64,000 bases of DNA from Phragmites australis (Eukaryota; Streptophyta; Magnoliopsida; Poales; Poaceae). Shown piece after piece: positions 47,401 to 58,654 of the stretch. The notes under the pieces were generated by a model, which ran no database searches, was not told the origin of the DNA, and was given only the letters and a program-made list of their open reading frames with translations. The DNA is taken from assembly GCF_958298935.1 (NCBI RefSeq), contig NC_084935.1, positions 8,566,001 to 8,630,000 of the forward strand. Reading direction: 5' to 3'. Position 1 is the first letter of the stretch, and every line of letters starts with the position of its first letter. Made by a program: the position numbers and the translations under genes.

Positions 47401-50400
47401 GCCGCGCCGCGCGACAAGACAGTCGGGTCTAGTGTCTCGGCAGGGAAAGCGAGCGTCCCGTGACGCACGTGGCTCCTGCTTCCGAGTGCTGGATCCTCGT
47501 AAAGACATCTCCAATAGATATAAATAGCTATTATCTTTTAGCTTAGAGAATATTTTTTTAAAATTTTATATGAATCTTATCGTTCATAATTAATTCTTAA
47601 TACCTCATATAAAAAAAATATGTTGAGATGATTTGTAAGTATTAGCTTTTTATTTCTTATCTTTAAGAGCTAGTATTTGTTTCTCTTTCTTTCGTGAGAT
47701 ATATAAAATCGTATTAATCATAATATTAAAAATATATTCTCAATTAAAAATTAATAATTATCTCTGACCATTAAAGATGCACTAACAGGACAAGTGTACA
47801 GGCTTAGTTTATCCGTCTGGTCTGATACGGTTGGCCTAGTTGTGACTTGTGTCGGCCAGAGGGAGCTTCAAGTTCACACGCGAATCGAGAGGAGTGAAAA
47901 TAGGTAGCACTTGCGATTAATTGGTGAACTCGAGCTCGTGTTGGTGCAAGCTTTAGACGTACGGAATACCGCTATATATACATTAGCGTCTCTAGGCAGA
48001 TACTAGGGCTTGGGATGTACTACTTGTTTTTTCGATAAATTTTTTTATTATCCCTTACAATAATAATAAGAGATATAATTATATGCGAACGGGCGTAGAG
48101 ACCGATTGGCAAAGTCATAAGGAAGTAGCCGAGCCAGCCGTTGTTTGAAACCCCTAGGTCACACACCCCTATTAAAAATAGCCTTCAATAAAAAATTCAG
48201 ATTAGAGAGGTTCGATTTTTTTGAAAAAATATATAATTATATAAGAATTTACTTTTAAATTTTGTATCACCGAGATACACTAGCTCGAAATAAGTAGAAC
48301 AACACAAAACAAAACCAAAATCTCATTTGACAGGGGAAAACTCTCTCTACTGCTTCTGTTTCACCAAAACACCAAATTTGTTTCTTGCACCATTTTTTAT
48401 TCCAGTACGTACGTTTGATTCCGGCCTTCACAGAGCTTGGCAAGATGCAATAAAAAGAATGACAGGGAGAGTCCTACCAAGTGTTTGGATCTTGTGTTCT
48501 TGCAAATTAGAGGAGAAAAAAGGTGTCTGGATTGAGGAAATATGTATCAAGGTTGATTTGATCGTTGATTTGAAAGGCAAGACGACCTGAACTCGGCCGG
48601 ACCGATACAGTCGTACTCGTGGCGCACGAATGATATATTCGCTGCCGGGGAATGTTCCTAATCCTATAGGCTGGTGTGCACCGGTGTGATCTTTCTAGGA
48701 AGATTTGGGGCAAAGTCAAGCGCGCCCTACTTGAAGATAAGCATGTAGTAGTAGTATACATATTGATGCAAGCATATTTTAACTTTAATGCGTACGTCAA
48801 GCATGCATGAAGAACAAAAGTTGAAGCTTGCTACATGCCGATGTTACAGTGCGACTACTGTTACATCTATAAGAAACTAGCAAGTAGTTTATTTTAATAG
48901 CTTGACTTGTTTCATCATAATATTTTGTTATGATAATATTTTATTAATTGTATTTTACATTGACTTTTTATTTGTGTATTTTATTTTTATAATATTTTGA
49001 TTTTTAAGACTATTTGATATGGATTTTTCTTTTTTTCTATTATAACCCTAATTTGAATTATTATTTATTATTTATTTTATTTGGAATCTTTATTTAGATA
49101 TTTTATTTCCAAACAATGTGAAAATCAAACCGCTAATTTTTCATAATTTTTAATTCTGAATTTTATCTATTTATTAATAATATTTAATATGGACTCTTTA
49201 GTTTAATCTAGACTATTAGATATTTATAATAATGAGTGGTCTAGATTCTTTTTTTAATTCGTGATAATTTTGTGATTTTTAGAGTAAATATGGTAGCTTC
49301 TTTTAACCTTAAATAATAATATAATAGATAGATGGTGCCATGCATAACCAAATTATATTTTTTCGCCGTTGGATCTTGGACATTGTTTGACATTAGATAT
49401 TTGTATTCTAGATAGACCACGCATTGAAAAACTAGACCCTATCTGCTAATTATATGTATCAACTGCTTGAATACAAAGTTTAAAATATCAGCACAACAGG
49501 TGTATAGTTCAGTGGAACATCGCAACGTTGTTTTGGTGTGTTTAGGGGTTCTTATTTAGTTATTTCACACATCCCATGACTTTTGCGAACGACAAATAGG
49601 TTTAAAACTTCTACAAATTCTAGAAATGATTGGAGCTATCAAATCAACATTTGCGCTATCTTATTCGGCATCAAAATACATAATTTTAATTTAGCACATG
49701 CCTTGGTTTCGGAACAAAAAACTGGTAGTTTAGATAGTTACTTGTGCATTCTTTTTTTTTTTTTGCTAACGAAATAAGTATATTATTCTTGCACATTTGT
49801 GTACAATGAAATATCTCAAACAACAGAAAAACATGTAATGCAGGAAAAGCATAAGTTATTGAATTAAAGCAGCTACATCGTGTTAAAAAGAATGGATTTT
49901 TTTTCAAGAACAACAAAAATGGATATGCATTTCGGGAAGCAAACCAATGCACAACTGACCTTGTAAATTATTTTTTACCAGATCCCAACCTCGCAAGACT
50001 AATTTTCCCCTAAAAAACCAAAACCTTGCAACACTAATGGCAATGCACGTCAATTAACTCTCTCTCAAAGACGCATAAAAATTGGGGGAAAAACTAATTA
50101 TACTGATTAAGAAGGAGAATGAATTCGTCGGTAAAATTGCGTCAAATTTACGAATTGGGACTATCTTAAAAAAGAGATTAATGGATTGGGACTAACCTTT
50201 GGAGGAATTCACAACCAGGGGCGTGAGCGTCACCGTGTCGGGGGTTGTAGCGAAGAAGAGATCCTTCTCGTACCTGATGTCGCAGCGCACCCCAAGAAGC
50301 CTCCCACCCACCCTCCCGGCGAACCACTTGGGCATCTGGCCGATGAGGTCGTCGAAGCACCCCCGGCACTGCGCCGGCGCCAGGTCGGGCGTGCACTGCG

Positions 50401-51010
50401 CGAGCGCGTACACGTTCATGTCCTCCGGCGGGAACCCGGCCAGGCCTGTGGCGTACCTCCTGGTCGCGTTGCTGGCCGCGTCGGTCACCACGCCCACGAG
50501 CCGCGTGACCAGGGCGTCGAACGCGGCGACGTTCCCGTCGGACACGTTGTTCATGTTCGTCGCGACTCTCTCTGGCAAGTTGGAGGCGCCGGCGAGGAAG
50601 TCCTGGTCGGAGAACCGGAGCTGGCACTGGTCGTAGTACATGGTCGCGTCCTTGCTGTCGCTGCAGTACTTCAACGCCTGGCGGAACCCCGCCTGGAGGC
50701 AAGCGACGCACTGCCCGCCGGTGAAGTCCCCGCGGCAGAGCACGAGCCCGTATGCCGTGTCCGGCGCGGCACCGAAGGCCCCCGCCGAGAATCCCGACGC
50801 CGAGGCGTTCCTTGGAAGCACATCGGAGAGGGTGGCGAGGTTTGCCGCGAACGTACTGTTGGGCAGGTACGTCCGCCGGACGCTCGTGGTCGTGGGGTCG
50901 CAGGAGTAGTCGATGGGGTTCGCCACCGGCACGGCCCCGCCGTCACCCGTCGCCGGAGCCGCCGGCGAGGAGGCGGTGGCCAGGAGGAGGAGGGGCAAGA
51001 GGACAAGCAT
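44429..51010 (-). CDS. Cysteine-rich receptor-like protein kinase (CRK, DUF26-RLK), complete, 7 exons
   Basis: Exons: 51010-50197, 46159-46052, 45934-45759, 45669-45459, 45371-45134, 44992-44842, 44740-44429. All introns have GT/AG borders, phases agree, and the sum is 2010 nt (669 residues), the usual CRK length and exon plan. The protein has a signal peptide, two DUF26 domains (C-x8-C-x2-C in [13 protein letters not shown] and [13 protein letters not shown]), one transmembrane helix (about 277-300) followed by RKRRRR, then a Ser/Thr kinase. Kinase features: GQGGFG (about 357), Lys in IAIKRL (about 378), HRDLKASN (about 473), DFG (about 493), [11 protein letters not shown], so an active RD-type kinase is predicted. 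CRKs sit in the plasma membrane and signal in immunity and oxidative stress. Intron 1 is about 4 kb. No lesion was found. Confidence 0.93.
46160..50196 (-). other. Intron 1 of the CRK gene, about 4.0 kb
   Basis: The donor AAAG/GTTAGT at 50196 and the acceptor TGTCCAG at 46160 are in matching phase (1). It holds a hAT-like MITE (46401-46934), a GC-rich block with an ORF at 47126-47527 that matches nothing I know, long AT-rich stretches (48870-49500), and no other gene. CRK first introns are normally short, so insertions account for the length. Confidence 0.8.
46401..46934. mobile_element. Possible hAT-like MITE in CRK intron 1
   Basis: The left edge CAGGCTTTTAAATCGCG and the right edge GCTAGCTATTTACAACCTTG are imperfect inverted repeats. 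The interior is AT-rich with motifs like AGCTATAGCTAGCTATTT also seen near 14920-15010. No clear 8-bp target duplication was found, so the class is tentative. Confidence 0.45.
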
Positions 51011-51300
51011 GGCAGCTAGCTAGAGGAGTTTAGAGGACAGTCGGGAGCTAATGCTGGAGACACAAAAGCTAGCTGTGCTCAATTATACTAATAGGCATCA
51101 GGATTAAGACAACCTGAGTGAGATATAATAGTAACTTGGGTTTGGTTAATGGCGTGGTTAATTTGAGCTGCATGTCAGTGACAGTGGGAGTATGTTAGCT
51201 TAAGCTAGCTGGAGAGGGTTGACCTGGAACACCAGCTGCTGCGATCACTGATGGAGATCGGAGGCCATGAATCATGAGAAAAATTCGCGTCCAATTCGTT
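51011..51300 (-). promoter_or_regulatory. CRK promoter region with W-box and weak TATA
   Basis: Upstream of the start codon (51010, minus strand) a TATA-like GTATAATT lies at 51081-51088. TTGACC, a W-box (WRKY site) common in CRK promoters, is at 51219-51224, about 210 bp upstream. Functional regulation is inference from the motif. Confidence 0.4.
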
Positions 51301-51521
51301 GGACTGTGCCTATGGCTCTATCTGCTCATGGTTTCATTTCCGAGTAGTTTACAGGGGACGATGCCCGCAGGGATGAGTGAGTCTGACGTGTCACGGGTTT
51401 TTTTTTCCAAAGGATTTGGTGGGCCTGTAGCTTATCAGATCTGGTTCTCTATTTAGAGGGAATCTATTGTGAGACAGACAGTTTGTTCGCACAAGCTACT
51501 AGCCAATTTTGTAGCTGGACT

Positions 51522-51930
51522 CACTACGGAAAAACATATATCAGTAACAGTGATAATTGTCATTAGTAACAGGCATACGGTAACCGTCATTAATAACACG
51601 TAACACACATGTTATTCGGAATACGTTATTAATGAGAGGTCATTAGTAACAGGTCATAATAGTGATCCGTCATGACGTGCGTCTCTCATACGTTGGGGAG
51701 AAACACATCAGTGACGGGTTACACATTAGTGACAGATGACAAGGTTACTCATCACTTGTGTGTAGGTCATAAGTGACAGTTAATGGTCTTCACGTGTCAT
51801 TGATGTGCGTCTTCCATATGCTAAGGGAAACACATTAGTGATAGATGACGAGGTTATTCGTCATTTATGTATTGGTCATAAGTGATAGGTAATAGTCTTG
51901 ATTCGTCACTATTGACCTCACCTTCAAGTA
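51522..51930. repeat. CACTA subterminal repeats (third class)
   Basis: Multiple direct and inverted copies of motifs such as CATTAGTAACAGG, GTCATTAATAAC and CATTAGTGACAGATGAC(AA)GG. This motif class is unlike those of the other CACTA elements here, so it marks a separate family. Confidence 0.65.
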
Positions 51931-52384
51931 GGTTTCTCCTATTTCCATATTGCATCCTAGAGCGTCGCTAGGATTTGGCAGTCATCTTCTCCATATAAAC
52001 AACAGCAATGCATCCATATCCATATCGACAAATACACTTATATAAGAACTTACTTCATCACAGAATCGTAATGGTTACAAAGTTTCAACCAATTCATTAC
52101 AGAATCACAAGTTATAAAGTTATAATCACTTCATATTATATAAGACCTCATGACCTAGGGTTTCTATAGTGAAACTCACCGTGTGGATTGGTAACTTCAG
52201 ACATTATGAACTCAGCGATCTATTGTCGAATTCCAGGGAGTGCACCATCATCGAAAAAACAAGCTTCATAATCTTGCATAATTTGACGCGTAACCAATGT
52301 CATATTATCATAGAATTAAACTAATTATTGAAATTAATTATAAATAATCTTGTATTGAACTTATATCGGGGATTTGACATCCTT

Positions 52385-54330
52385 TGCTCAGATCATGAGT
52401 AGGAGCATATTGTACGCAACATAGAATCCGTAGGCTTTGTCCGATGGTTGTTGGTAGTACTGCGGAAAAGAAATTTACTATTAGATCAAAAGAAAAAAAA
52501 ATAACAATAGAGAGCATTTGGTAATATGTTTGATAGCATTTATTGCGAACTCGGTCTTGTGTGTCAGTATGCGGCCGTCTTTCGCGTTGTAGTCAAGATC
52601 AGCTTTAAGGTACTTGCGAAAAGTCTTGCATAAAGAGGGGTCGATTAGGAAATATTTGAATGTTAGAAAAATTAAATATGTAAACTAAGCCAAGCAGAAC
52701 TTACGCGTCAAGAAATCCTTTTACAGCGTTGTAATCACGCTCTCCAAGTTTGCCTTTTGGTCCTATTGGTCTTGATGAGTCGAGGTACAACACCAAGTTC
52801 CACTTGAGGTAAATGAATATTAATCTCCAATGGCCACTGGTGTTGTGGGTGCTTAACAAATAATCCATTTTAGAATAGTGTTGCATTGTCCTGGCCACAT
52901 AGTCCACAGCGTAGTCACCATGCACTTTGATTACCGAGACTGAAATGGCCTCAGGGTCCAGAAATCCGATGAGCTCCTTTTTCTTTGTTTTTTTGACCAA
53001 ATGTCTACAGATAAGAAAATAGTTAGATTCAAGATTTAGTGGTATTAATTAATGAACGTCCAGTATCAAGGGACTTCTAATGTGAAGATCCGTAATAACG
53101 ATACGTCCATAGCATCAATGTTGAAGTAGTCATATAAGTCATTGAAACCCATAAGAAAGTAGTCATTGTCAATTAAGAAGTAATATCGTTTATATTGTAC
53201 GACTATGAATTGAGTATTGATGTCTCTACAAGTCTGCATGTAGTAACTATACAGGTCCACATATGCTTGTCCCACCCTTTTTAGATCACCTACCGTCATC
53301 AAGGGCTTCCCATATTGGAATTTTGTGTGGGCACTAGTCCAAATTTCTCCAATGTTTGTGGACTTCTTTGTCGGTACAATGGTCTTCGACTTCTTTGGCC
53401 AGTGCTTCTTAGAGACTTTCTTCCTAGCTTCTTTTTCCTTCTTCTTAGGGCTCTTTGGGGGAGACAGAATTGGCGCTCGAAGCGAGGCTATCAGATGTGG
53501 AGGAGATGGTGAAGCCGACTTTTCTAGAGGAGGAGAAGGCGGTGAAGCTGTTTTCTCTGGAAGTGAGGGCCGTGGTGGCGGTGCACTTGAAGCTCGTCCA
53601 GACTAAGATGCACAGGAGAGCACGAGATCGCCCCTCTTCCACTAGATCTTTTGGTGAAGAGCTTCACCCAGAGTTGTGACTTCATCATTAGGGGGAAGCT
53701 CCAACACGTGACGGGTGACATTGCTATGTATCATGTCCACCGTAACCACGGCATAGCCAACACGTATTAGGACCGTATGTAAGATATGGACATCTGGAAG
53801 CACCTGATCCTTGCAACCTCCATTTGATACCCATCAGGCCTGATTACAAGGCTGCATGGTGTGGACCCTTCTAGTAGGTCCATTGTATCTAGCTCAGCCA
53901 CGTCAGCTACTAATTGATTGACCTCCTTGGAGGTGTAGTTACTCTTCCATGCAATTTCAAGGCTAGCTGCCACTGGGATGGAAATATCTATTCCCTGAGC
54001 TACAAGCGTTTGCATGATGTTTGCATAAACTTTCTGGGTGATATCTTGTATCAATGCATCCACTGCACCCAACCTCTTTCTCTGCTTTTACATTTTGAGG
54101 TCTTCGGGAAAGCCATATTTCCATCCCTAGGAACTAGATACACCTCGCACTCGACCTGGGTGCTCCAGGGCTCCCAGCGCCACTGAGAGAGCATCATGTT
54201 CCCTAACCCTGGTGAAAGAACCTTGACTAGCTTTGGCTGCCTTTTCTTTTACTTTTTCTATAATCGACTGGGTTTCACTATTTCTAAATGTGATTTCTTC
54301 ACTTTTGGACAGCTCACCCCCTTCACACAA
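52385..54330 (-). pseudogene. CACTA-associated Ulp1/C48 protease-like protein with mutated active site
   Basis: Reading leftwards: an N-terminal region (53767-54072: LEGSTPCSLVIRPDGYQMEVA), a conserved segment near 53640-53760 (VTVDMIHSNVTRHVL, TLGEALHQ, the same block as in the other CACTA proteases), a lysine-rich linker (53300-53460), MTVGDLKRVGQAYVDLYS (53302), the His/Asp core (SGHWRLIFIYLKWN, LYLDSSRP; 52701-53000), DLDYNAKDGRILTHKTEFA (about 52550-52600), and YQQPSDKAYGFYVAYNML (about 52390-52450). In the last block Tyr stands where the catalytic Cys is expected (compare NLCGFY), so the protease is inactive. Confidence 0.7.
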
Positions 54331-54489
54331 ATATGACTACGATCATCCCTGAAATTGCAACCAAGGATTATCATGACCTTCTTTGGCTAACTTCTCATCC
54401 TCTACCTACCATTTTGCCCTTTTCCCCACGTACCTGGTTGGGCCGGTCCTGTGGTGCCATCTAATATTTCTCAATTCTTTAGCAAACTA

Positions 54490-55380
54490 ACCAAATATGG
54501 AATCGATGGTTGCCACTAAGCGTAATTCCCTGGGTGCCATATCATTGCCTCATTCTTACAACCCTCCTTATATCAACACACCAATTGGGCTCCTTTCTGT
54601 TTGCATGCAATTGCTTCAAATGGGGAATTATAAGAAAATACCACACCACCTTCATAGGAGGCAGTTTAATTTTTTTTGCCTTCATCCTCACCACCACCGT
54701 CATTTCTACGCTTATATCGATGGGTTTCACAAACAGAGCATTGATCCAGCTCTGCATACTCTCCATGAAACAAGATACAATACTGCTTAAATGCATGTAT
54801 TTTTTCTATTTCCAGTTCTAAAAGATAAATTATCTTCTTCACGTCGTAGATACCCTAGGGCACGAAGTTCCCCTCTGGCTTCGAAACTCTTATCAGTCCA
54901 ACCATGGGTTGCCTTTAGCTGTAGAAGATTTAGGTCCCAAATAGCCACATGTACTTCTTACAGTTAGGATAAAGGGACGCCTTGGAATCTCGTATTGTGT
55001 TCCTAGAATTTAGCAAACTCATCATTATTATACTCATCATGCCACTCAACATCCCGCACCATCTAGTCCACATTCTCCACAAAATTAACGAGATCACTAT
55101 CATTGAAACCTAATATGTCCTCATTCCTGAGATCATGATCCATATCACCAGGTATAAGTCATTGATCCACACTATTGACATGGAGGTCCTAATCCATCTC
55201 TCCTTCGTTAAGGCATTCCTCGCCATGTTTGTTCGAACATGTATAATTCTCTTTAAATCCACACATGACCAAGCGTGCTTGGACATTATTTGGTTTCGTG
55301 AACTTCTTATCATTCCTGCAATCGCGACATATACAATACATTGCTATTTTACCTTGATCTTTCATATCAGCCAAGGCAGC
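54490..55380 (-). pseudogene. CACTA TNP2 N-terminal fragment (transposase-associated domain)
   Basis: Reading leftwards from the LTR junction: GKIAMYCICRDCRNDKKFTKP and LVMCGFKENYTCSNKHGEE (55189-55375), the Cys-rich transposase-associated domain, then degenerate sequence, then KVVWYFLIIPHLKQLHANRKE (about 54560-54650), which precedes the Transposase_21 core. The core itself is missing to the left. Stops and frameshifts are common. Confidence 0.75.
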
Positions 55381-58300
55381 TGTAACACCCAAATTTCAAT
55401 ATTTGCAACAATTTAAAATTTTGCTAGAAATTAACTTAGGTGTTGCAACTTAGCTCAATAGGAAATTAATTTCTAAAATTAACTTGGCCTAGGATAATTG
55501 TTTGAATGCATTCATGCCATTGTAGATGCAATAAGGTTTTATTGGGTGGAAAAAGTTTGCAAAATTTCGCTAGGTTTCGCCACTTTAAAACCTCATTGGA
55601 AAATATGCTGAAATTCAATTGGAAAAAGGTTTTGAAAATAAAGAAATTCATTTGGGCCGAATCCCTTTTTCCGGCCCAGCTTTCCCCTCTCCCCCTCCCC
55701 TCTTCCCCTCCCGCGTGTGCCGGAATTCCTCTCAGCGCCGGCCCAAGCCAGCGCCGAGCCGACCCGCCTCCCACTCCAGCCGGCCCGTCACCCCGCTCTC
55801 GCTGACGTGTGGACCCGCCGAGCCCCGAGCCGAAGCCACGCACCGAGCCTCGAAGCCGTCGGCTTGCCTTCTTCCTCCTCCCGACGCCTGACGCCAGAGC
55901 TCTCTTTTGCCGCCGTCGTTTCAAATCGAAGCCGCCCCGCGCATTGAATCGCGAAATCAATCGCATGGCCGTGATCCTCCCGCTCCCCACTCTTGATTCC
56001 GACCGTTTCCCCTTCGTTTCCCCTTCCCCTTGCATGGAAACCATAGTTGGAATAAAATTTGGGGCCGCCGGCCAATCCTCTCGAATCCGGCCGCCTCCAT
56101 TCCCCTTTCGGCTATTTAAGCCCTCCATCGGCATTGTTGCTTCATTCCCCACCTGAACTGACCTTTTTCCCCTCGATTTGTGTTCGGGTTTAAGCCAGCG
56201 CTGAGTCCTCCATTGCTGACGGTAAGGAGCACGGCCGCTGCCCGTTTCTTCCATGGCCGAGCCTCAATTGACCTTGTTCCTCGCTCAAACGGTTCTATAG
56301 GGTCTCGGTCTTCATCCCTCGGCGCTTTTTGGAGTGTCTCTCGTGACCGGACTCCACTTCCGTCGAAGACCGATGCGCCGCCGGCCTCCCTCACCGTCGC
56401 CAGCCATCTCCGGTACTCCTCTGCCGCCGTCGAACCCGTGGTGAGATTCCCTTTCTCCCCCTTTCTCTTTTCCGCCGCTCATCGTTGAGTATCATGGCCG
56501 GATGCACCGTTTGGCGCATCGCCAGCGAGCTCGCCGCCGCCCCTACCGCTGCTGGCCGTCGCCCCCTCCGTTGGAAGCCGCCGGCACCGCTGTTTCAAAC
56601 CCCAGCTATCGGATCTCCGATCTATGGCTCGGATTAGACCGGCTGGGGGCATTCCCCTTCGGTCCACCATGGACCGGTGGACCGGTGTGTCCTCCGTGGT
56701 CCACAAGCCCCGTGAACCTTTTCTACGCCTTTTCCTTTTAAGAATTAAATCTGTTTTGCTTTATGACGTCATAAATCGAATTTTCCAGTATAAAAACAAT
56801 TCGGATTTTCTCTAATAATAAGGAAATTATGCAGAAACACCCCTGGAACTTCAAATAATCATAACTTTTTGTTCGTAGCTCCGATTTAGGCGATTTTCGC
56901 GCTCAAATGATCGTAGCGTCGCATAGAATCTGTTTATAGGATTTTTATCTAGTTTTAGGAATATTTGGTGTACTGTTCTTATGTTAGATTGTGTGCTCAT
57001 GTAGACGATTCAGTCCAGGAGTTCGGCAACCTTCAGGAGGAAGATTTTGAAGGACCTGTGCAACACTTCGACGAAGGCAAGTGTCTTGACCATGTTGCAA
57101 ACCCAGTTTTTACATAAAGTGAGTCTTTGTCAAATATGCATGTTGTTTTACAAAAATGGGTAGTATAGCAAATACTAGTGTTAGATATAGATGCTTTATC
57201 CATACAAGATCATCATGTTTATGCTTAGCCATGCTTTAGATGAACATGTAGCGTGTAGGTGATGAATCTTGAGTTATAAACTAAAAATTGATATAGGAAG
57301 AATATCATGGAAACTGATATTGTTAAGGGAGTTAACAACAAAGATAATTGGGGTTTTGGGCAAGAAAGGGCTACTTTTCCCAACATGGTTGGTTGTTTGG
57401 AAATATTTGGTAATATACCCTTATGGGGTTATTGGAGGTCTTGCCCAAACCATTTTAAGGACCGGTTCGTGGAGCGAACATCCATGGCAAACAGAGCAAC
57501 CACGAGACCAATATGGTACGGCTTGGCCTAGTAACTAGATGTTCTCCCAGTGTTGTATGAGCCAATCGGATGTGTAGAAAAGGAAGGGTTACTTCCCGAT
57601 TCTACCCGGCACAAGAGGGGGCTTCTGGGGTGGAGGGTTACTGCACTTATGTACAGAGGTGAAACCTCAGTGGGCAAAGTGCATACTGAGAGGCTCTTTG
57701 GAAAATCCTCGTAGTGATCTCTTGGCGCACACCCCGGAAGTGTGTAAGGTACCATCAGGTGCCGACAACAGAGAAGATCACGACTCATGGGTAAAGTGCA
57801 CAAACTCTGCAGAGTGTCAAACTGAATATTCAGCCGTGCTCACGATTATGAGCAGCATGGACCCTCACATGATTAGTCGGGTGGGTGTTTCTCTTGGTTT
57901 GGGAATTGGGTTGAATTCCCGGAGGTTAAAGAAAATCTTTGGGTATTGGGTTGAATTCCTGGAGGTTAAAGAAAATCTTTGGGAATTGGGTTGAATTCTC
58001 AGAGGATAAAGAAAATCTTTGCTACATCTTTTCCTGGTTAAAATAAAAATTTGTTTTCCATAGTTCAGGGCTAAAAATCGGCTTTTATGCAAATAAAACC
58101 CTAGAATAGGAAACCTTGTTTCAAGCCACCATATCAAATTCATTTTTCCAACACTTGTTGAGTATTGGAAATACTCACGCTTGCTGTTTCAGAAGGTGAA
58201 ACCTTTGAAGAATTTCCTGAGGACGACTTCCCCGAGGATGATGCTGAGTTCTAGGCTTGTGGAACTCTCAGTCGGCTGCCTGTTGGCTTGGAGCTGCGCC

Positions 58301-58482
58301 GTTCCTTTTTCCGCTGTGGTGTTCTTTTCTTTAGACCCATGTGTGGTCATTTTGTAATAATTTAGCGTTGTAATAAGAAGCATTGTGTCTGTTACACTAA
58401 TGAAGTCGCTATATGTATGAATAACTGATCCTGGCATACATATAGTTTACATCTGGTTTTGGTCTTAAAACCGGGTGTGACA
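55381..58482 (+). repeat. 5' LTR of the Ty3/gypsy element, 3.1 kb
   Basis: Begins TGTAACACCC and ends AACCGGGTGTGACA; the ends are the inverted TGTxACACCC/GGGTGTGACA typical of this group. A TATA-like CTATTTAAG sits at about 56112-56120 after a very GC-rich stretch (55680-56110). The long part downstream of it is AT-richer and holds a 40-bp triplicate repeat. Long minus- and plus-strand ORFs in 55466-56740 are products of the GC-rich composition. Confidence 0.9.
57904..58021 (+). repeat. 40-bp tandem repeat, three copies, in the LTR
   Basis: Units at 57904-57943, 57944-57983 and 57984-58021 share AATTGGGTTGAATTC followed by GAGGTTAAAGAAAATCTTTG. The third is the most diverged. Confidence 0.85.
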
Positions 58483-58486
58483 GAAG

Positions 58487-58499
58487 TGATATCAGAGCC
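58487..58499 (+). promoter_or_regulatory. Primer binding site (initiator tRNA-Met type)
   Basis: TGATATCAGAGCC starts four bases after the LTR end. It matches the plant initiator tRNA-Met complement TGGTATCAGAGC with one mismatch. This is the start of minus-strand DNA synthesis. Confidence 0.85.
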
Positions 58500-58654
58500 G
58501 TGTTGACCGTAGGTCGCAACCCTAGCTAGAAATGGTCCGTAATAAGGATTAATTTATAAAAACTATATTTGCAAAAACTTCATTTACCCTTGAGCTTCAT
58601 TTTACTGCTTTATTAAAAATGTTTTACTGATTCTCTCTTGTTTCCAAACTGTAG

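Larger units (their letters stand above)
51522..55380 (-). mobile_element. CACTA element, left part, broken by a gypsy insertion at 55381
   Basis: The left end at 51522 reads CACTACGGAAAAACATA, preceded by ACT as the presumed target duplication. Minus-strand C48-like protease exons (52385-54330) are followed by a TNP2 N-terminal part (54490-55380), which stops exactly where the gypsy LTR starts. The other half should lie beyond the gypsy, right of the window. Confidence 0.8.

Noticed and set aside
47126..47527. 133-codon ORF inside CRK intron 1
   Set aside because: GC-rich block without a known domain or splice evidence; kept only as a possible internal-promoter remark.
48060..48170. Possible tRNA gene
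   Set aside because: Some tRNA-like words (TTGGCAAAGTC, GTTTGAAACCCC) but no foldable cloverleaf or proper box A/B spacing could be made.
50186..51019. 277-codon plus-strand ORF
   Set aside because: Antisense shadow of the GC-rich CRK first exon.
55466..56740. Long ORFs on both strands in a GC-rich block
   Set aside because: They lie inside the gypsy LTR, overlap in many frames and have low-complexity arginine/proline/serine composition; no domain.
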